Positions 31,094 to 42,400 of a stretch of 62,235 nt of DNA are shown piece after piece (the first letter of the stretch is position 1; the number at the start of each line of letters is the position of its first letter). The notes beneath the pieces are model-generated. The model was not told where the DNA came from, searched no databases, and saw only the letters and a program-made list of their open reading frames with translations. The DNA is from Isotricha intestinalis. Its lineage: Eukaryota > Ciliophora > Litostomatea > Vestibuliferida > Isotrichidae. A program made the translations under genes and the position numbers. The stretch covers positions 1 through 62,235 of the forward strand of contig JAJJLU010000376.1 of NCBI GenBank assembly GCA_023807065.1, written 5' to 3'.

Positions 31094-32494
31094 ATGATAG
31101 AGGAAAAAGAAGAGGAAAGAACAACAAATTTAATAGAAAAAGATACTTTAAATTCATATGATAAAGCATATAATAGAAAAAAAAAATGTTTTCAAAGATA
31201 TTTTGGTAAAATGAATCAAGGAAGTTTAAGAGGTTCAATTTTTGCATTATCATCAATAGCATTAGGAACAGGATGTTTATCATTACCTTTAAGATGTACT
31301 CAAATAGGTTTAATTAATGGAATAATATTACTTTTATTTGGAGCAATTTTTTCATATTGGACTCTTTGTTGTATGGATAAAGCAGCAAGAAAATCAAAAT
31401 ATAAAGATTATTCTCCTATTGTTAAAGAAATTCTAGGAAAAAAAACTGGAATCCTATTAGATATTGTTATTTTAATTGATATTTTTGTTGTTATTACTGC
31501 TTATTTAGTTGTTATTTATTCTCTTATTGGAAGAGTAATTTTTGACTTGAATATAATTAAAGGGAGTTATGATGAATTTGAAATTTTTGAAAAGGAAATA
31601 TGGGATAAAAATATATATAAATTTACTATTATGTTTAGTATCAGTATTGTAGTTTTAATTCCTTTATGTAGCTTAAGAGATGTTAGTAAAATGAGATATA
31701 CTTCTTTGTTAGGAATTTCATCTTTAATTTATGGAATTATTGTAATTATGATTGAATGTCCTTTTTTTTATAGCAATTATTTAAAGAATATTAAAAAAGA
31801 TAATGATAAAAGTACATATCCTAATTTTATTGATATTAAAAAAGGTTTTAAATCTGATTTATTATTTTTACAATGTTTTGCAACAATTTTTTTTTGTTTT
31901 AATTGTCATATTGGTGTTTTTCCAGTATATAAAACATTAAAAAATAATACTTCAAAAAGAATAAAAAAAGTGTTTAAAAGAAGTGTTTTATTAAATTCAA
32001 TAATATATATTTTAATATCAATTTCTGGATTTTTAACATCTCCAATTAATTCACCTGATTTAATCATTTACAGAAGAAACAATGGAGTTTTTAAAAATGA
32101 TATTATAATGATAATTGCAAAAATCGGAATTGCTATAAGTTTATTATTATCAATAGGACCTAATTATAATTCTTTTAGAATATCTTTTTGTGGTTTTTTT
32201 AAAGGAGAAGAATCAATTTCAAATTTACAAAATTTTCTTTTAACTTCAATTACAATATTTTTATCTACTTTAATAAGTGTTTTATTTAGAGATATTTTAA
32301 CTTATATTTCTTTACTTGGAGGATTAATAGCAGTTATAATTTCAATTTTAATTCCAGGTTGCCTATATGTTAAAAGTAATGAATATAGTTTGAGTCATTG
32401 GAAAAATATTTGTTCAATAGTTTTGATAATATTTTTAACTACTATTGGATTTGTAGCAGCGATTCAAACAATAATATTCGCTTTCAAAAAATAA
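31094..32494 (+). CDS. AAAP-family (SLC38-like) amino-acid transporter
   Basis: This is a 466-residue membrane protein. A charged cytosolic N-terminus of about 45 residues precedes GSLRGSIFALSSIALGTGCLSLP, the typical first helix of amino acid/auxin permeases, with its unwound G-x-G-x-L-x-L-P part. About ten further membrane helices follow, including FNCHIGVFPVYKTL (the family's conserved sixth-helix region) and a C-terminal GFVAAIQTIIF. The likely role is uptake or vacuolar movement of neutral amino acids with H+ or Na+. The substrate is not predictable. The length is normal for the family. Confidence 0.88.
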   Translation: MIEEKEEERTTNLIEKDTLNSYDKAYNRKKKCFQRYFGKMNQGSLRGSIFALSSIALGTGCLSLPLRCTQIGLINGIILLLFGAIFSYWTLCCMDKAARKSKYKDYSPIVKEILGKKTGILLDIVILIDIFVVITAYLVVIYSLIGRVIFDLNIIKGSYDEFEIFEKEIWDKNIYKFTIMFSISIVVLIPLCSLRDVSKMRYTSLLGISSLIYGIIVIMIECPFFYSNYLKNIKKDNDKSTYPNFIDIKKGFKSDLLFLQCFATIFFCFNCHIGVFPVYKTLKNNTSKRIKKVFKRSVLLNSIIYILISISGFLTSPINSPDLIIYRRNNGVFKNDIIMIIAKIGIAISLLLSIGPNYNSFRISFCGFFKGEESISNLQNFLLTSITIFLSTLISVLFRDILTYISLLGGLIAVIISILIPGCLYVKSNEYSLSHWKNICSIVLIIFLTTIGFVAAIQTIIFAFKK

Positions 32495-32582
32495 TTATAT
32501 AAAATTAGATTATTATAATATTTGAAATCTTATTTAATTATTAATTAAAAAAAATCATTTGAAAATATATTAATATATAAAA

Positions 32583-34061
32583 ATGTCATTTGAAACTTTA
32601 TATTATACAGATATATATGCTTTTACTTTTAATTTATTGTTTCATAATAGACAAAAATTTCATACTATGATTGGAGGAATTATAGGAGTTTTTTCAATTC
32701 TTTTTTTTATAATTGTGTTAATGATTTATTTTATAAATTTATTTTTAAGAAAAAAATTTGAGGTTATTTCTGTTTTGGAAAATAATTCTAATTCAAGAAT
32801 AATATTTAATAATACTCCTTTATTATTTGGGTTTATTGATAATGAAGGAAATACTATTTTTAATGATTCGAAAATTTTACATATAACCTTAAATTATTTT
32901 TCAAATAATGGAACATCTGAAATTCCTTTCACAAATTGTGATAATTATAAAGAATTTAAAGATATAAATATATTTAATTATTCTTTTTGTTCTAACTTAG
33001 ATTCTTTAACTATTGCTGGAAAGCAATATGATCTTAACTATAATTTTTTATATTTTAATATTGAAATATGTCAAGAAGATTGCTATGATGAAAATGAGAT
33101 TGAACAAAAATTAGAAAATGCAATTTTTTTTTTAAGTCTACCAGAATATGAAATTGATCATTATAATTATTCAAATCCTATTAAAAAGATTTACTCTTTT
33201 CATATTTTTAAATTTAATCCTAAATTCTATAAAACATATGAATTTAGATATTATGAAATTGATTATTCATCTGATAATGGATTTCTTTTCCCAAATATAA
33301 AAAAAAATTTTATTTATTCATTTCAAAATTTTATATTTGATTTTTCAGGAAGAGGAAATGATTCAAGAATAGGTTTAATACAATTGGTTTCTAATTCAAA
33401 GATTCAAAAATATAATAGAATATATGTAAAAATTCAAGATATTCTTTCAGATATTGGAGCACTTATTAAAGTAATTAATACTATTATGGAATGTATAACT
33501 TGTTTTTTTACTAAAAAAATTTATGTACAAGAATTAGTTAATTCAATTATGTTTAAGACTAAATTAAAAAAAAGATTTTTCAAAAAAAGCAAACACCAAC
33601 TATCGAAAACAAGTTTAAATATAGTTAAAGATCCGATAAATCCATCAGAAATTCAATTAAAAGATTTAGAAGATAGACATTCATTAAAATTAATTCCTGA
33701 AACTAAAGGAAAAACAGTTATTTTAAATAGTAAAATTTCAGTTGATATAAAAAAAACAGAAAATATATTTAATAATAGTCAATATAATATTCAATTAATT
33801 GAAACAAAACAAAGACTAAATAATTTATATCATAATATTATTAAAGATAATAGATTTTCAAATATTAAATTAAAATGGTATAATTATTTCACTCCTAATT
33901 TTTTAATAAAAAAAAATAAAAATATGATAATATTAGAAAAATGTAAAGAAGAAATTTATAAATATCTCAATATAGAAAAAATATATTCATCTTTAGAAAA
34001 TGATAAAGATGAATTTTTATTAGAATTATATAAAGATATATATAACTTTAATCTATTGTAA
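32583..34061 (+). CDS. Two-membrane-segment protein with large external domain
   Basis: This is a 492-residue protein. One strong membrane helix (about 29-55) is followed by about 230 residues of strand-rich sequence with several Cys (for example ICQEDCY) and N-glycosylation sites. Next come an RIYVKIQDILSDIGALIKVI segment that continues into ITCFF (about 279-312, second membrane or re-entrant helix) and a basic cytosolic tail of about 180 residues. The two-helix, large-ectodomain shape resembles that of P2X or ENaC-type channels, but no signature of those families is visible. I cannot name the function. Confidence 0.55.
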   Translation: MSFETLYYTDIYAFTFNLLFHNRQKFHTMIGGIIGVFSILFFIIVLMIYFINLFLRKKFEVISVLENNSNSRIIFNNTPLLFGFIDNEGNTIFNDSKILHITLNYFSNNGTSEIPFTNCDNYKEFKDINIFNYSFCSNLDSLTIAGKQYDLNYNFLYFNIEICQEDCYDENEIEQKLENAIFFLSLPEYEIDHYNYSNPIKKIYSFHIFKFNPKFYKTYEFRYYEIDYSSDNGFLFPNIKKNFIYSFQNFIFDFSGRGNDSRIGLIQLVSNSKIQKYNRIYVKIQDILSDIGALIKVINTIMECITCFFTKKIYVQELVNSIMFKTKLKKRFFKKSKHQLSKTSLNIVKDPINPSEIQLKDLEDRHSLKLIPETKGKTVILNSKISVDIKKTENIFNNSQYNIQLIETKQRLNNLYHNIIKDNRFSNIKLKWYNYFTPNFLIKKNKNMIILEKCKEEIYKYLNIEKIYSSLENDKDEFLLELYKDIYNFNLL

Positions 34062-34099
34062 CTATATTAACATATTTAAAACATAAAAGAAAAAAAGGT

Positions 34100-34108
34100 A
34101 AAAAAAAA
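34100..34108 (-). terminator. RNA polymerase III T-run after U6
   Basis: Nine consecutive T residues on the minus strand follow the U6 3' sequence (…ACAAA-T9), as expected for an RNA polymerase III terminator. The exact RNA end lies inside this run. Confidence 0.8.
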
Positions 34109-34156
34109 TTTGTTATACACTTCTCGATTTGAGCGTGTCATCCTTGCGCAGGGGCC

Positions 34157-34189
<33 letters not shown>

Positions 34190-34212
34190 CGGATGACCTC
34201 CGAAGAGGTCCC
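34105..34212 (-). ncRNA. U6: U6 spliceosomal snRNA
   Basis: The minus strand contains the near-universal U6 core: CTAAAATTGGAACGATACAG, the ACAGAGA box followed by AGATTAGCATGGCCCC, and TGCGCAAGGATGACACGC, whose internal stem-loop matches other eukaryotes almost base for base. The 5' end folds as GACCTC-TTCG-GAGGTC, a stable stem with a UUCG tetraloop. The 3' end runs into a T-tract. U6 forms the catalytic centre of the spliceosome with U2 and is normally made by RNA polymerase III. The 5' base is set by eye from the GGG before the stem. Confidence 0.97.
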
Positions 34213-34233
34213 AATCATTTTAATTAAATTTCT

Positions 34234-34240
34234 TTATATA
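34234..34240 (-). promoter_or_regulatory. TATA box of the U6 gene
   Basis: TATATAA on the minus strand lies about 22-28 bases upstream of the U6 5' end, the position expected of the TATA element that directs RNA polymerase III at U6 genes. The surrounding DNA is AT-rich, so the match alone is weak; its position supports it. Confidence 0.6.
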
Positions 34241-34970
34241 ACTTTTATTTTGTTTAAAACTTTTTAATGGTTTAAATTGAATAATTTAATTAATTATTAT
34301 TTAAAAATTAAATAATTATTTAATGTCTTTTAATTTAAATATGTGACAAATTTAAATACTAATTAAAGCATTATTAATTTATATAATTGTCATAATTTAG
34401 ATTTATAAAATGATTGATATATTATATATTATTTTCTTTAGAATTGATTTCATTTCTATTCATATAATGATATAAATCATGATTATATATTATTTATTAT
34501 TTAATGACTTTTCTTTATTTTTTATAAAAATAATAATTTTCTCATTATAGTTTTAAAAATAATAGGAGATAACTTTCTCAAAATTTTTTTATAATGATTT
34601 CCCTTCTTTTTTTATCATCATCTATAATACAAATATAAAATACAATAAAATAATAAGTATTTTCATTTATTAATATAAGAATAAAAAATTGAATAAAAAT
34701 GAGATAAATCAATTATTGTTATAAATAATTTTATCTATTTAATCTTTAATATTTACAATTAAAATAAAATGAAATTTATGATATAGAATATAATAAATTG
34801 TATCATATTCATCTAAAAATTACTTAATACTCAATTTAAAATAAAAATATTAATTTAATACAAATATCTTATTTTTTAAAAAGGAAATTTCATTTGATAA
34901 AATTTTACTCAGTTATTTAATATATATAATTTTTCAATTTATTTTAATTAAAAAAATTTTAGAATTTAAA
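34241..34970. other. Intergenic stretch upstream of U6 and of the PAS membrane gene
   Basis: About 730 AT-rich bases lie between divergently transcribed U6 (minus) and the 34971 gene (plus). Apart from the U6 TATA box nothing is recognised. Any upstream U6 element must lie in the first 100 or so bases. Confidence 0.5.
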
Positions 34971-37900
34971 ATGATGAAAAAATCCAATTGCTATATTTAT
35001 TATAACTATTTATCTCAAAGTATTATAAAAATAAAATATTTTCATATATTCTTTTTTATGATTGAAAATTTGTTTTCAATTCTTTTGATTTTTGATTGCA
35101 CAAATATTTTTTATGGAAAAAACGTAAATGAACATTTTAAATTACTTAAATACTTAAATCCAAGAGTTCATTTCAATCAAATATTAATTGTTATTGTTTT
35201 ATATATTTATTTTATCATAATTTATATTCCATATTTCTTCTCAAATATTTTTCTAAAATATTCTAGGTTTCAAAAGTTTTTTATAAATTATTATGAAATA
35301 TTTCATATTAGAATTCTTTCATTTTTTTTTTTCTTAACTACATTAACATTAAAAAGTATTCATTCAGTATTTGGTTTTATTTTAATAAGTTTTTATTTTA
35401 TGGTTTCTCTTTTTCATATTTTATATTTTCATTTACCAATTTACTCTTTAGAAAATATAAGATTTGTTTATGATTGTTATTCTTCATTAATAGATTCAAT
35501 TGGATTAATAGAAAAAGCTTTATTAATACTTTCAAATTTTTTAGCAAAAAATCATCCAAGTATAGCAAAACATTTTTTTTATATTTCTATTTCGATTTGT
35601 ATTTTTCTCACTATCAATGTGGCTTATGTAATGAAAAAAAAATCATTTTTATTTATGAATAATGTTTCACTTAATAAATTTAGAACATGTTTGGTTTTTA
35701 TTAAAATGTTTATTTATTTGTTATGTTTAGTTTTTGTGAAAGAAGAATTAATAAAAAAAAGAATGAATATACTATATATAAATTTTACTATTTTTATTCT
35801 CGTAATTTTTATGTTATTATATGATCCATATAATTATATTCATTTAAAAACTTATGGATATTTAGTTGAAAATTCTTATTTTTATTTCTTTTCAATATTA
35901 AGTAAAAATGGAAAAAATAAGATTTTATTTTATAATAAAATTAACGAATGTGTGAATAAAGAATTATTAAATCCAGGTTTAACTCAAGATATATTAAGTT
36001 TAACTCATAATTTTTTATGTGATAATGATTATTTTCAATTTATTCAATTATTTATAAAAGAAATTAAAAAAAATAAAATAAATGAATTATTTAAAAGGAG
36101 AATTTTAATGATAAGATTAATAATGTTGGTGAACAAATACAAAACTAAAGATTTTATTTTATCAATGAATTTAAGATCTTTGTTTTATTTAATAAATTTA
36201 AATAATAATTTAGAAAAAACTTATGATGTTGTATATAAACTTGAATTAATGATAAAATTTTTAAGTGATGGTAATGATATTTTATTTCTTTTGAATGATA
36301 TTATTCATAAAAATTTCGATGTTTCCATTTTAGAACTAGTTGAATTATCAGATTTATTAACTAAAATTGCATCAAGAACTTATAAACAAAAATTACTAAA
36401 AAATAAATCTAATGAATCAAGTTATTATTCAATCATATGTGGAATTTTTTATGAAGAAATATTGAATAAATCAATGACAAAAAATAATTTTCAAATAAGA
36501 GAAAATCTAATTCAATATGAAGATTCTATAAACTATTTATATGAAAATAATAATAAAATAACATTAACTTTTAATTTTTTTACTGATGAATGTAGAATTA
36601 TTCAAATTGGAAAAGATTTATTCGATAATTTTAATGGAGATTTTTCTTTATTATTTCCAGAAGATTTTAGAGATTATCAAATGTTAATATTTAAAAATGG
36701 GATTTTTGATATAAATTATGAATCTTTAAATCAAAAAAGAAGATCATTTCATGATAAAAAAAAATCAAATTTATTTAATTTATTAAAAAGTGTTTCTCCT
36801 TCAAGAGATATTTCTTTTAAATTTATTGTAAAAAAAAATAAAAGAGGAGAACTTGGTTTATTATTTTTAGATTTAAAAATATTATTTCATGTTTCTTGTA
36901 AAGAATATATTGTTTTAAATGGGTTTTATTTTTTAGGGAAAAATTGTTTATTTACTTATAAAAAAAATCATCGTGACCAGGAAAAGATATATAGATTAGA
37001 ATTAGATTATGAAGAAAAAGAAGATGAATATAAAATAGAAACTTTAAAAAATTATTTAAAAAGAAATAAAATTTCTCCAACAAAAGTAACAAAAATTTAC
37101 ACATTTATATTAAATGGTTTTATATATATGACTTATAGTATTGAAAATAAAAAATCAAATCAAGAAACTAATTATTTAACTTTCTTACAAACTACAAAAA
37201 ATTTTAATGAAACATTTGTTGAAATATATAATCAAAAAATTGAAGATTCTTCATCAGTTGCAGGTTCTTTGTTAAGTGGAATTAGTTCAGATGAATCTAA
37301 ATTCTTAGGAACTCATTTGAAAAAATCAAATTTTAATAAAAATTTTAATCATAAGCAAGTTTATTTACTTTACATTTATCAAAATTTAATTTTTTTTGTT
37401 AGTGGAATAAGCTTAGTTATGCTTTTATTTGAATTATTTATTAAGAAAAAACAAATAGAAACTGTATTTCATAATTATTCTATTTTAAATAGATTTAGAA
37501 CTTTAAATAGAATTTATTATCATTCAATTCCAAGTGTAATGATTGCAATGTGTATTTCAAAAGGAGATAAAGAAAATTGTGTTCAATTTTTAAATGAATA
37601 TAATAAAAAATTTAATGAAAGATATCCTGAAATTAATTTAAATTTTACTATATATTTTTCAATAGAAAATTATATTAAAATTGATTACTTTAAAAATGTA
37701 AGTTCAAAATTTTATAGTGAAATTTACTCTTTAAAAGATCATAGAACTGATAGATTCTTTGAATATAAAATTAATTATTCAAATATTTTACAAAATGAAG
37801 GATATTTTTATTTAGTAAATCAAACAATTGAGTTTAAAGAAGCGATTAAAATTTTTTTTAATTCAATGATTGTTTTAATTTCTGATGATTATATCACAAA

Positions 37901-39284
37901 ACCAATTTATTTATTAAATGTTTCTACAAATCCTCTTTCTGAAATATTTTTTAATAAAAGACTAGAAGAATATCAATTATCCTATTATACAGTTCTTGCA
38001 AATTTTAATACTTATTGTCAAAACTTTTATAAAATTCATTTAGAATTTAGTGAAGTAATGAATTCAAAATTAAGAGGCTATAGAAATTTAAATTTTATTT
38101 TTTTATGTGTTAATTTTATCTTATCAAACCTTTTTTTTATTTTTGTAATTTTATATTTACAAAGTTATAAAATAGTCTCTTTAGAGATTTTTAATATAAT
38201 AAAAAAAAGGACAAATAATAAAGAATTCAGGGTTACCTTTATAAAAAAGATAGAAATATTGTCAGTTTTACTTAAAATTTATTCAATAAATCCAACTCAA
38301 TTAATAGGAAATTTAGAAGATTTATATTCATCATATAGAAAAAGAGAAAAAGAAAAAATTAAAACAAGAAATCAATCTCAATCAAATATAGAATTTGATG
38401 ATTTTAATGTGCAATTATATACTAAAGAAGACATAAAAAAAAGCAACATAAATGTATTATATACGAAGGTATTCTTAATTGTTTTTTCGTTAGTGTTTTT
38501 GTTTCATACAATCCTTTTAATAATATATATAATATATTTTGGAAAATTTTCAACTGTTTTTCATTTAATTCATCAAAGTTCAGCTGCGGAAAATACTGGT
38601 TATAGAGATTTTATATTTTATGTTAATAGAGTATATAATAATTTTTCAGAAAGTTTAATGGAAAATTGGCTTAATAAAACAATTTTACAAGATACTTCTG
38701 ATATAATTTATACTTTATATTTAATAACAAGAGAAAGACAAGGTTTAGGAGATTTATATCTACCTTTATCAAATTATTTTACCATTGATTGTAAAGATTT
38801 TTATGAAAAAATAGAAGATAATATTATTGAGAATTTTAATGATTTTTACAAAGGAGAAAATATTTATCGAAATTTAAGTAAATTTTGTGCTCAAAATAAA
38901 ATAATGGAACATAATGATCAATATAAAATTAATACTGAACAATTTTCTTATATTAAAAAAGGATTAATCCAATCTGATTTTAAAAATATGGATGAAGTTA
39001 TTCAAACTTTAAATGAGAATGAGTTTTTTAGATCAGGATTATTTTGTTTATTGATTTATAGACCTTTAAGAACAGCAGAAAATAAGTTTGTTTATACAAA
39101 TGCCTTAAAAACAATGAAATATTATATGTCTTTAATGAGTTTTATAGATACTGGATTTAGTTTATTTTTATTAATTTCTTCTGCAATTATTTTTACAATT
39201 GTTTTTATAAAAAGAATTAATATATTTTTAAAGCAAATTTCCAGAATGAAAGAAGTATTTATTATTGCTCATTTTGAGAATTAA
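34971..39284 (+). CDS. Large polytopic membrane protein with PAS-like domain (TmcB/TmcC-like)
   Basis: This is a 1437-residue protein. The first 290 or so residues hold about seven or eight membrane helices. A helical region (about 310-500) follows, then a PAS-like domain (about 533-650) with ECRIIQIG, a LFPEDFRDYQ block and a final strand near YIVLNGFYFLG. After this come four more membrane segments (about 799-823, 1037-1065, 1165-1190, 1384-1414), with two hydrophilic, probably extracellular, domains between them. Ciliates have many proteins with N-terminal membrane bundles and PAS domains of this sort, often named TmcB/TmcC-like. The likely role is sensing, but neither ligand nor output is visible. 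The PAS assignment is moderate. Confidence 0.6.
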   Translation: MMKKSNCYIYYNYLSQSIIKIKYFHIFFFMIENLFSILLIFDCTNIFYGKNVNEHFKLLKYLNPRVHFNQILIVIVLYIYFIIIYIPYFFSNIFLKYSRFQKFFINYYEIFHIRILSFFFFLTTLTLKSIHSVFGFILISFYFMVSLFHILYFHLPIYSLENIRFVYDCYSSLIDSIGLIEKALLILSNFLAKNHPSIAKHFFYISISICIFLTINVAYVMKKKSFLFMNNVSLNKFRTCLVFIKMFIYLLCLVFVKEELIKKRMNILYINFTIFILVIFMLLYDPYNYIHLKTYGYLVENSYFYFFSILSKNGKNKILFYNKINECVNKELLNPGLTQDILSLTHNFLCDNDYFQFIQLFIKEIKKNKINELFKRRILMIRLIMLVNKYKTKDFILSMNLRSLFYLINLNNNLEKTYDVVYKLELMIKFLSDGNDILFLLNDIIHKNFDVSILELVELSDLLTKIASRTYKQKLLKNKSNESSYYSIICGIFYEEILNKSMTKNNFQIRENLIQYEDSINYLYENNNKITLTFNFFTDECRIIQIGKDLFDNFNGDFSLLFPEDFRDYQMLIFKNGIFDINYESLNQKRRSFHDKKKSNLFNLLKSVSPSRDISFKFIVKKNKRGELGLLFLDLKILFHVSCKEYIVLNGFYFLGKNCLFTYKKNHRDQEKIYRLELDYEEKEDEYKIETLKNYLKRNKISPTKVTKIYTFILNGFIYMTYSIENKKSNQETNYLTFLQTTKNFNETFVEIYNQKIEDSSSVAGSLLSGISSDESKFLGTHLKKSNFNKNFNHKQVYLLYIYQNLIFFVSGISLVMLLFELFIKKKQIETVFHNYSILNRFRTLNRIYYHSIPSVMIAMCISKGDKENCVQFLNEYNKKFNERYPEINLNFTIYFSIENYIKIDYFKNVSSKFYSEIYSLKDHRTDRFFEYKINYSNILQNEGYFYLVNQTIEFKEAIKIFFNSMIVLISDDYITKPIYLLNVSTNPLSEIFFNKRLEEYQLSYYTVLANFNTYCQNFYKIHLEFSEVMNSKLRGYRNLNFIFLCVNFILSNLFFIFVILYLQSYKIVSLEIFNIIKKRTNNKEFRVTFIKKIEILSVLLKIYSINPTQLIGNLEDLYSSYRKREKEKIKTRNQSQSNIEFDDFNVQLYTKEDIKKSNINVLYTKVFLIVFSLVFLFHTILLIIYIIYFGKFSTVFHLIHQSSAAENTGYRDFIFYVNRVYNNFSESLMENWLNKTILQDTSDIIYTLYLITRERQGLGDLYLPLSNYFTIDCKDFYEKIEDNIIENFNDFYKGENIYRNLSKFCAQNKIMEHNDQYKINTEQFSYIKKGLIQSDFKNMDEVIQTLNENEFFRSGLFCLLIYRPLRTAENKFVYTNALKTMKYYMSLMSFIDTGFSLFLLISSAIIFTIVFIKRINIFLKQISRMKEVFIIAHFEN

Positions 39285-39441
39285 AATAAATTTTTTTAAT
39301 GAAAGTTTTATATATCATTATGATAATGAATTAATTGTTAATACCTATTTTGTTTAAATATTCTTTTGATAATTTAAATATAAAAATAAAATCTAAAAAA
39401 AGTATTAAAAGAAAAAATTCAAAAAAAAAAAAACTAAATAA

Positions 39442-42400
39442 TTAAATACAAGAATGAAGATAATATTTTTTATACCCTTTCTTATCTCCATTTTTTCCAA
39501 ATAATTCACCTTGACCATCCATACTCCAACCATAAAATCCTCCTTGCCAATAAGATCCATCTTTAAAAGTATAAATTCCATTTCCACTTCCAACTTCATT
39601 AAAATTACCTTCAACAAATTCATTATTATCTAAATAATATTTTCCTTTTCCATAAGGTTCATTATATTTAAATTCACCTGAATAATAAATTTTATCACAA
39701 TCTAAATATAAAGTTCCTAAATTTTCTTTTTGATTATCCTTAAAATATCCAATATAAAATTTTGTACTTGCATTAGGATAAAATAAAATTCCAAATCCTT
39801 CTTTAAATCCTAATTTATTAACTTCTCCAATATAAAATCCATTATTATCTTCTGAAATTGATAAGTGAAATTTAAGAGAAACTTGTAAATTATCTTTTCT
39901 AATTTTATCATAAAAAACTCTTATTTGAGGTTTATATTTTTTATATAAGTTATCATGTTCTTTAAAAAAATTAACATATGCTTTTTTTAAAGGAATTTCA
40001 TGATGTTTTGGAATTAGATCTTCATTTGTTGATATTTTTTCTCCATTCATATACATTATTTTTGTTATTGTTTTATTTATTTTATTTATATAATAAGAAT
40101 AATTTGATTTAACTCCATTAATAAATATTCCTTGGAAAATTTTTGATTGATTTTCATTATAAATTATTCCTTTTCCATTTGGTAAATCATTATATAATTC
40201 TCCTACATAAAGTAATTTATTATTTGAAAATTGAGGTTTAATGGGAACTCCAAATTCATCATAATTTTCATTTTTTTCATTTGAGTTATTAGAATTAAAT
40301 AAATCAATTATTTCTTGATCAAAATAATTAAATATTCTTCCAAAACCATTTTTAATATCATGGAAGAAATTTCCTTGAAAATTAATTTCCCAATTTTTAT
40401 TATAATAAGTACCTTTTCCATTTTTTTCTCCATGAATAAAATATCCTATAAACCAAATATTATTATCTTTATTATTTTTATCATATAAACATCCTTTTCC
40501 ATGTGGAATATCTCTTTTATCAACTTGACCTAAATAAACTTTATTGTTATCTAAATTAATAATTTTCCATTCAATATAAGTATCATCAAAGTGTTTAAAA
40601 TATTTAATAATAGGATAAATTTCTAATAATTTCTCTCTTACTCCTTTATATTCAGGATTTTTTTGAACTTGTTCAAAAAAAGAAGTACTTGCTTTAATAG
40701 TAAAATCCTCTCTCATTAATTTTTCTATTTTAGTTATTTTATTATGAAAATAACTTTTATTTTCAGATATTAACCAATTTCTTCTTAAATACTTTCCATT
40801 ACCATGAAATTGTCCTTTCATAAAATTTCCAATCCATAAATCATTATTATTATGAAAAAAATATTTTCCTATTCCAGAAGGTAAACCATCTTTAAATTGA
40901 CCATAATATGTATTTCCATTTTTATAAAATAATTTTGAATTTTTTGAATCTTCTGTTTTAAATTCTTTATTTAAATAACCTTGAAATACTATTAATTCAT
41001 CTAAATCAAATTTAAACATATATCCTTTTGGATTATCATTTTCAAAATAACCAATATAATAATATTTTCCGTTTAAAAAAGCTCCTCTTCCATGTTTAAT
41101 TTTACCATTTTTTACTCCTCCACAATATTTTTGATTTGAAGTTTCAATTAATTGAATATCATCTTCTTCAAAAGGTTGAAACTTTAAAGATAAAAATTGA
41201 GTTGCCATAAATGGATTTTGAATATATAAATCATTAATTTTTTGTAATAAAATTTTATGTTTTGAATAGTCACAAATTTGATTATTATTATTTTCAGGAT
41301 GTTCATTTATAAAAGTTTTAAAATTACCAAAATTAATTTCATAATCTAAAAATTTATTTTCAACTTCATCAAAATCAATATTTTCATTATTATCCACCAA
41401 ACCCATAATTTTTTTATTAGCATCTTCTAAATATTCTCTATTACCCATCATATAAAATTTATTTTTATAAGCATCATTTTCAAATAAAACATAGTACTGA
41501 GTTTTAGTAAAGTAATTACTATAAATTCCAATTCCATTTTTTTTCCCATTTAAAAAAAAACCATCAAATATACTTCCATCTGGATAATGATAGATTCCAT
41601 AACCATGAAAATGATTTTGGAAAAATTCTCCTTCATAATATTCATTAGGAGAAATATATAATATTCCTTTTCCACTTTTCATTCCATTAACAAAATGACC
41701 TTTATAAATAATAATATTTTCTTCATTAATTAAATGACAAATTAAACCTTCCCCTTCAATATAAGAATTAATAAAATTCCCAAATATTTTATCTTTAGAA
41801 TCTTTAGGATAAAATATACCACTTCCTTTAATATTATCAGTATAATTATCATTAGGAGTGACATAAGTACCATAATCATTTTCATATCTTTTCCAAACTG
41901 TACTTGGACTTAATAAATTATTTCTTGTTCTTCTTTTTGCACTTCTTCTTCCTTTTTTAATTGGTTTAATTTTTTGATTTTTAAATAAATAGTCTAAATA
42001 ATAATCAATATCTTCTTGATAATCTTCTATAATATCTTCAGGTATAATTCCTGGTTCTTGACGAGGTATATTTACTGATAAATCTTCTCTGTCTACCATT
42101 TCACCTGAAATTAATATTACATTACTATTAAAAAATTTAGGGTTTTTATTTATTGAATCTTTACTAACTATACGATATTCTTTTGTTTGAATTTGAAATA
42201 TTTCTTTTTTTATGAAAGTTTTATTTATTTGTAAATTTCTTTGTGTTGAAGCATCTAATTGATTATTTACTGTTGATGTTAAATTTAGATTGTGTATATT
42301 TGTTGTATTATTTTGATTATTATTTTCATCTAAAATAATTTCTTCTTTTTCTTCATATTCTATTAAATGCTTTTGATAGAAAACTTCTTCTTTTTTTTTC

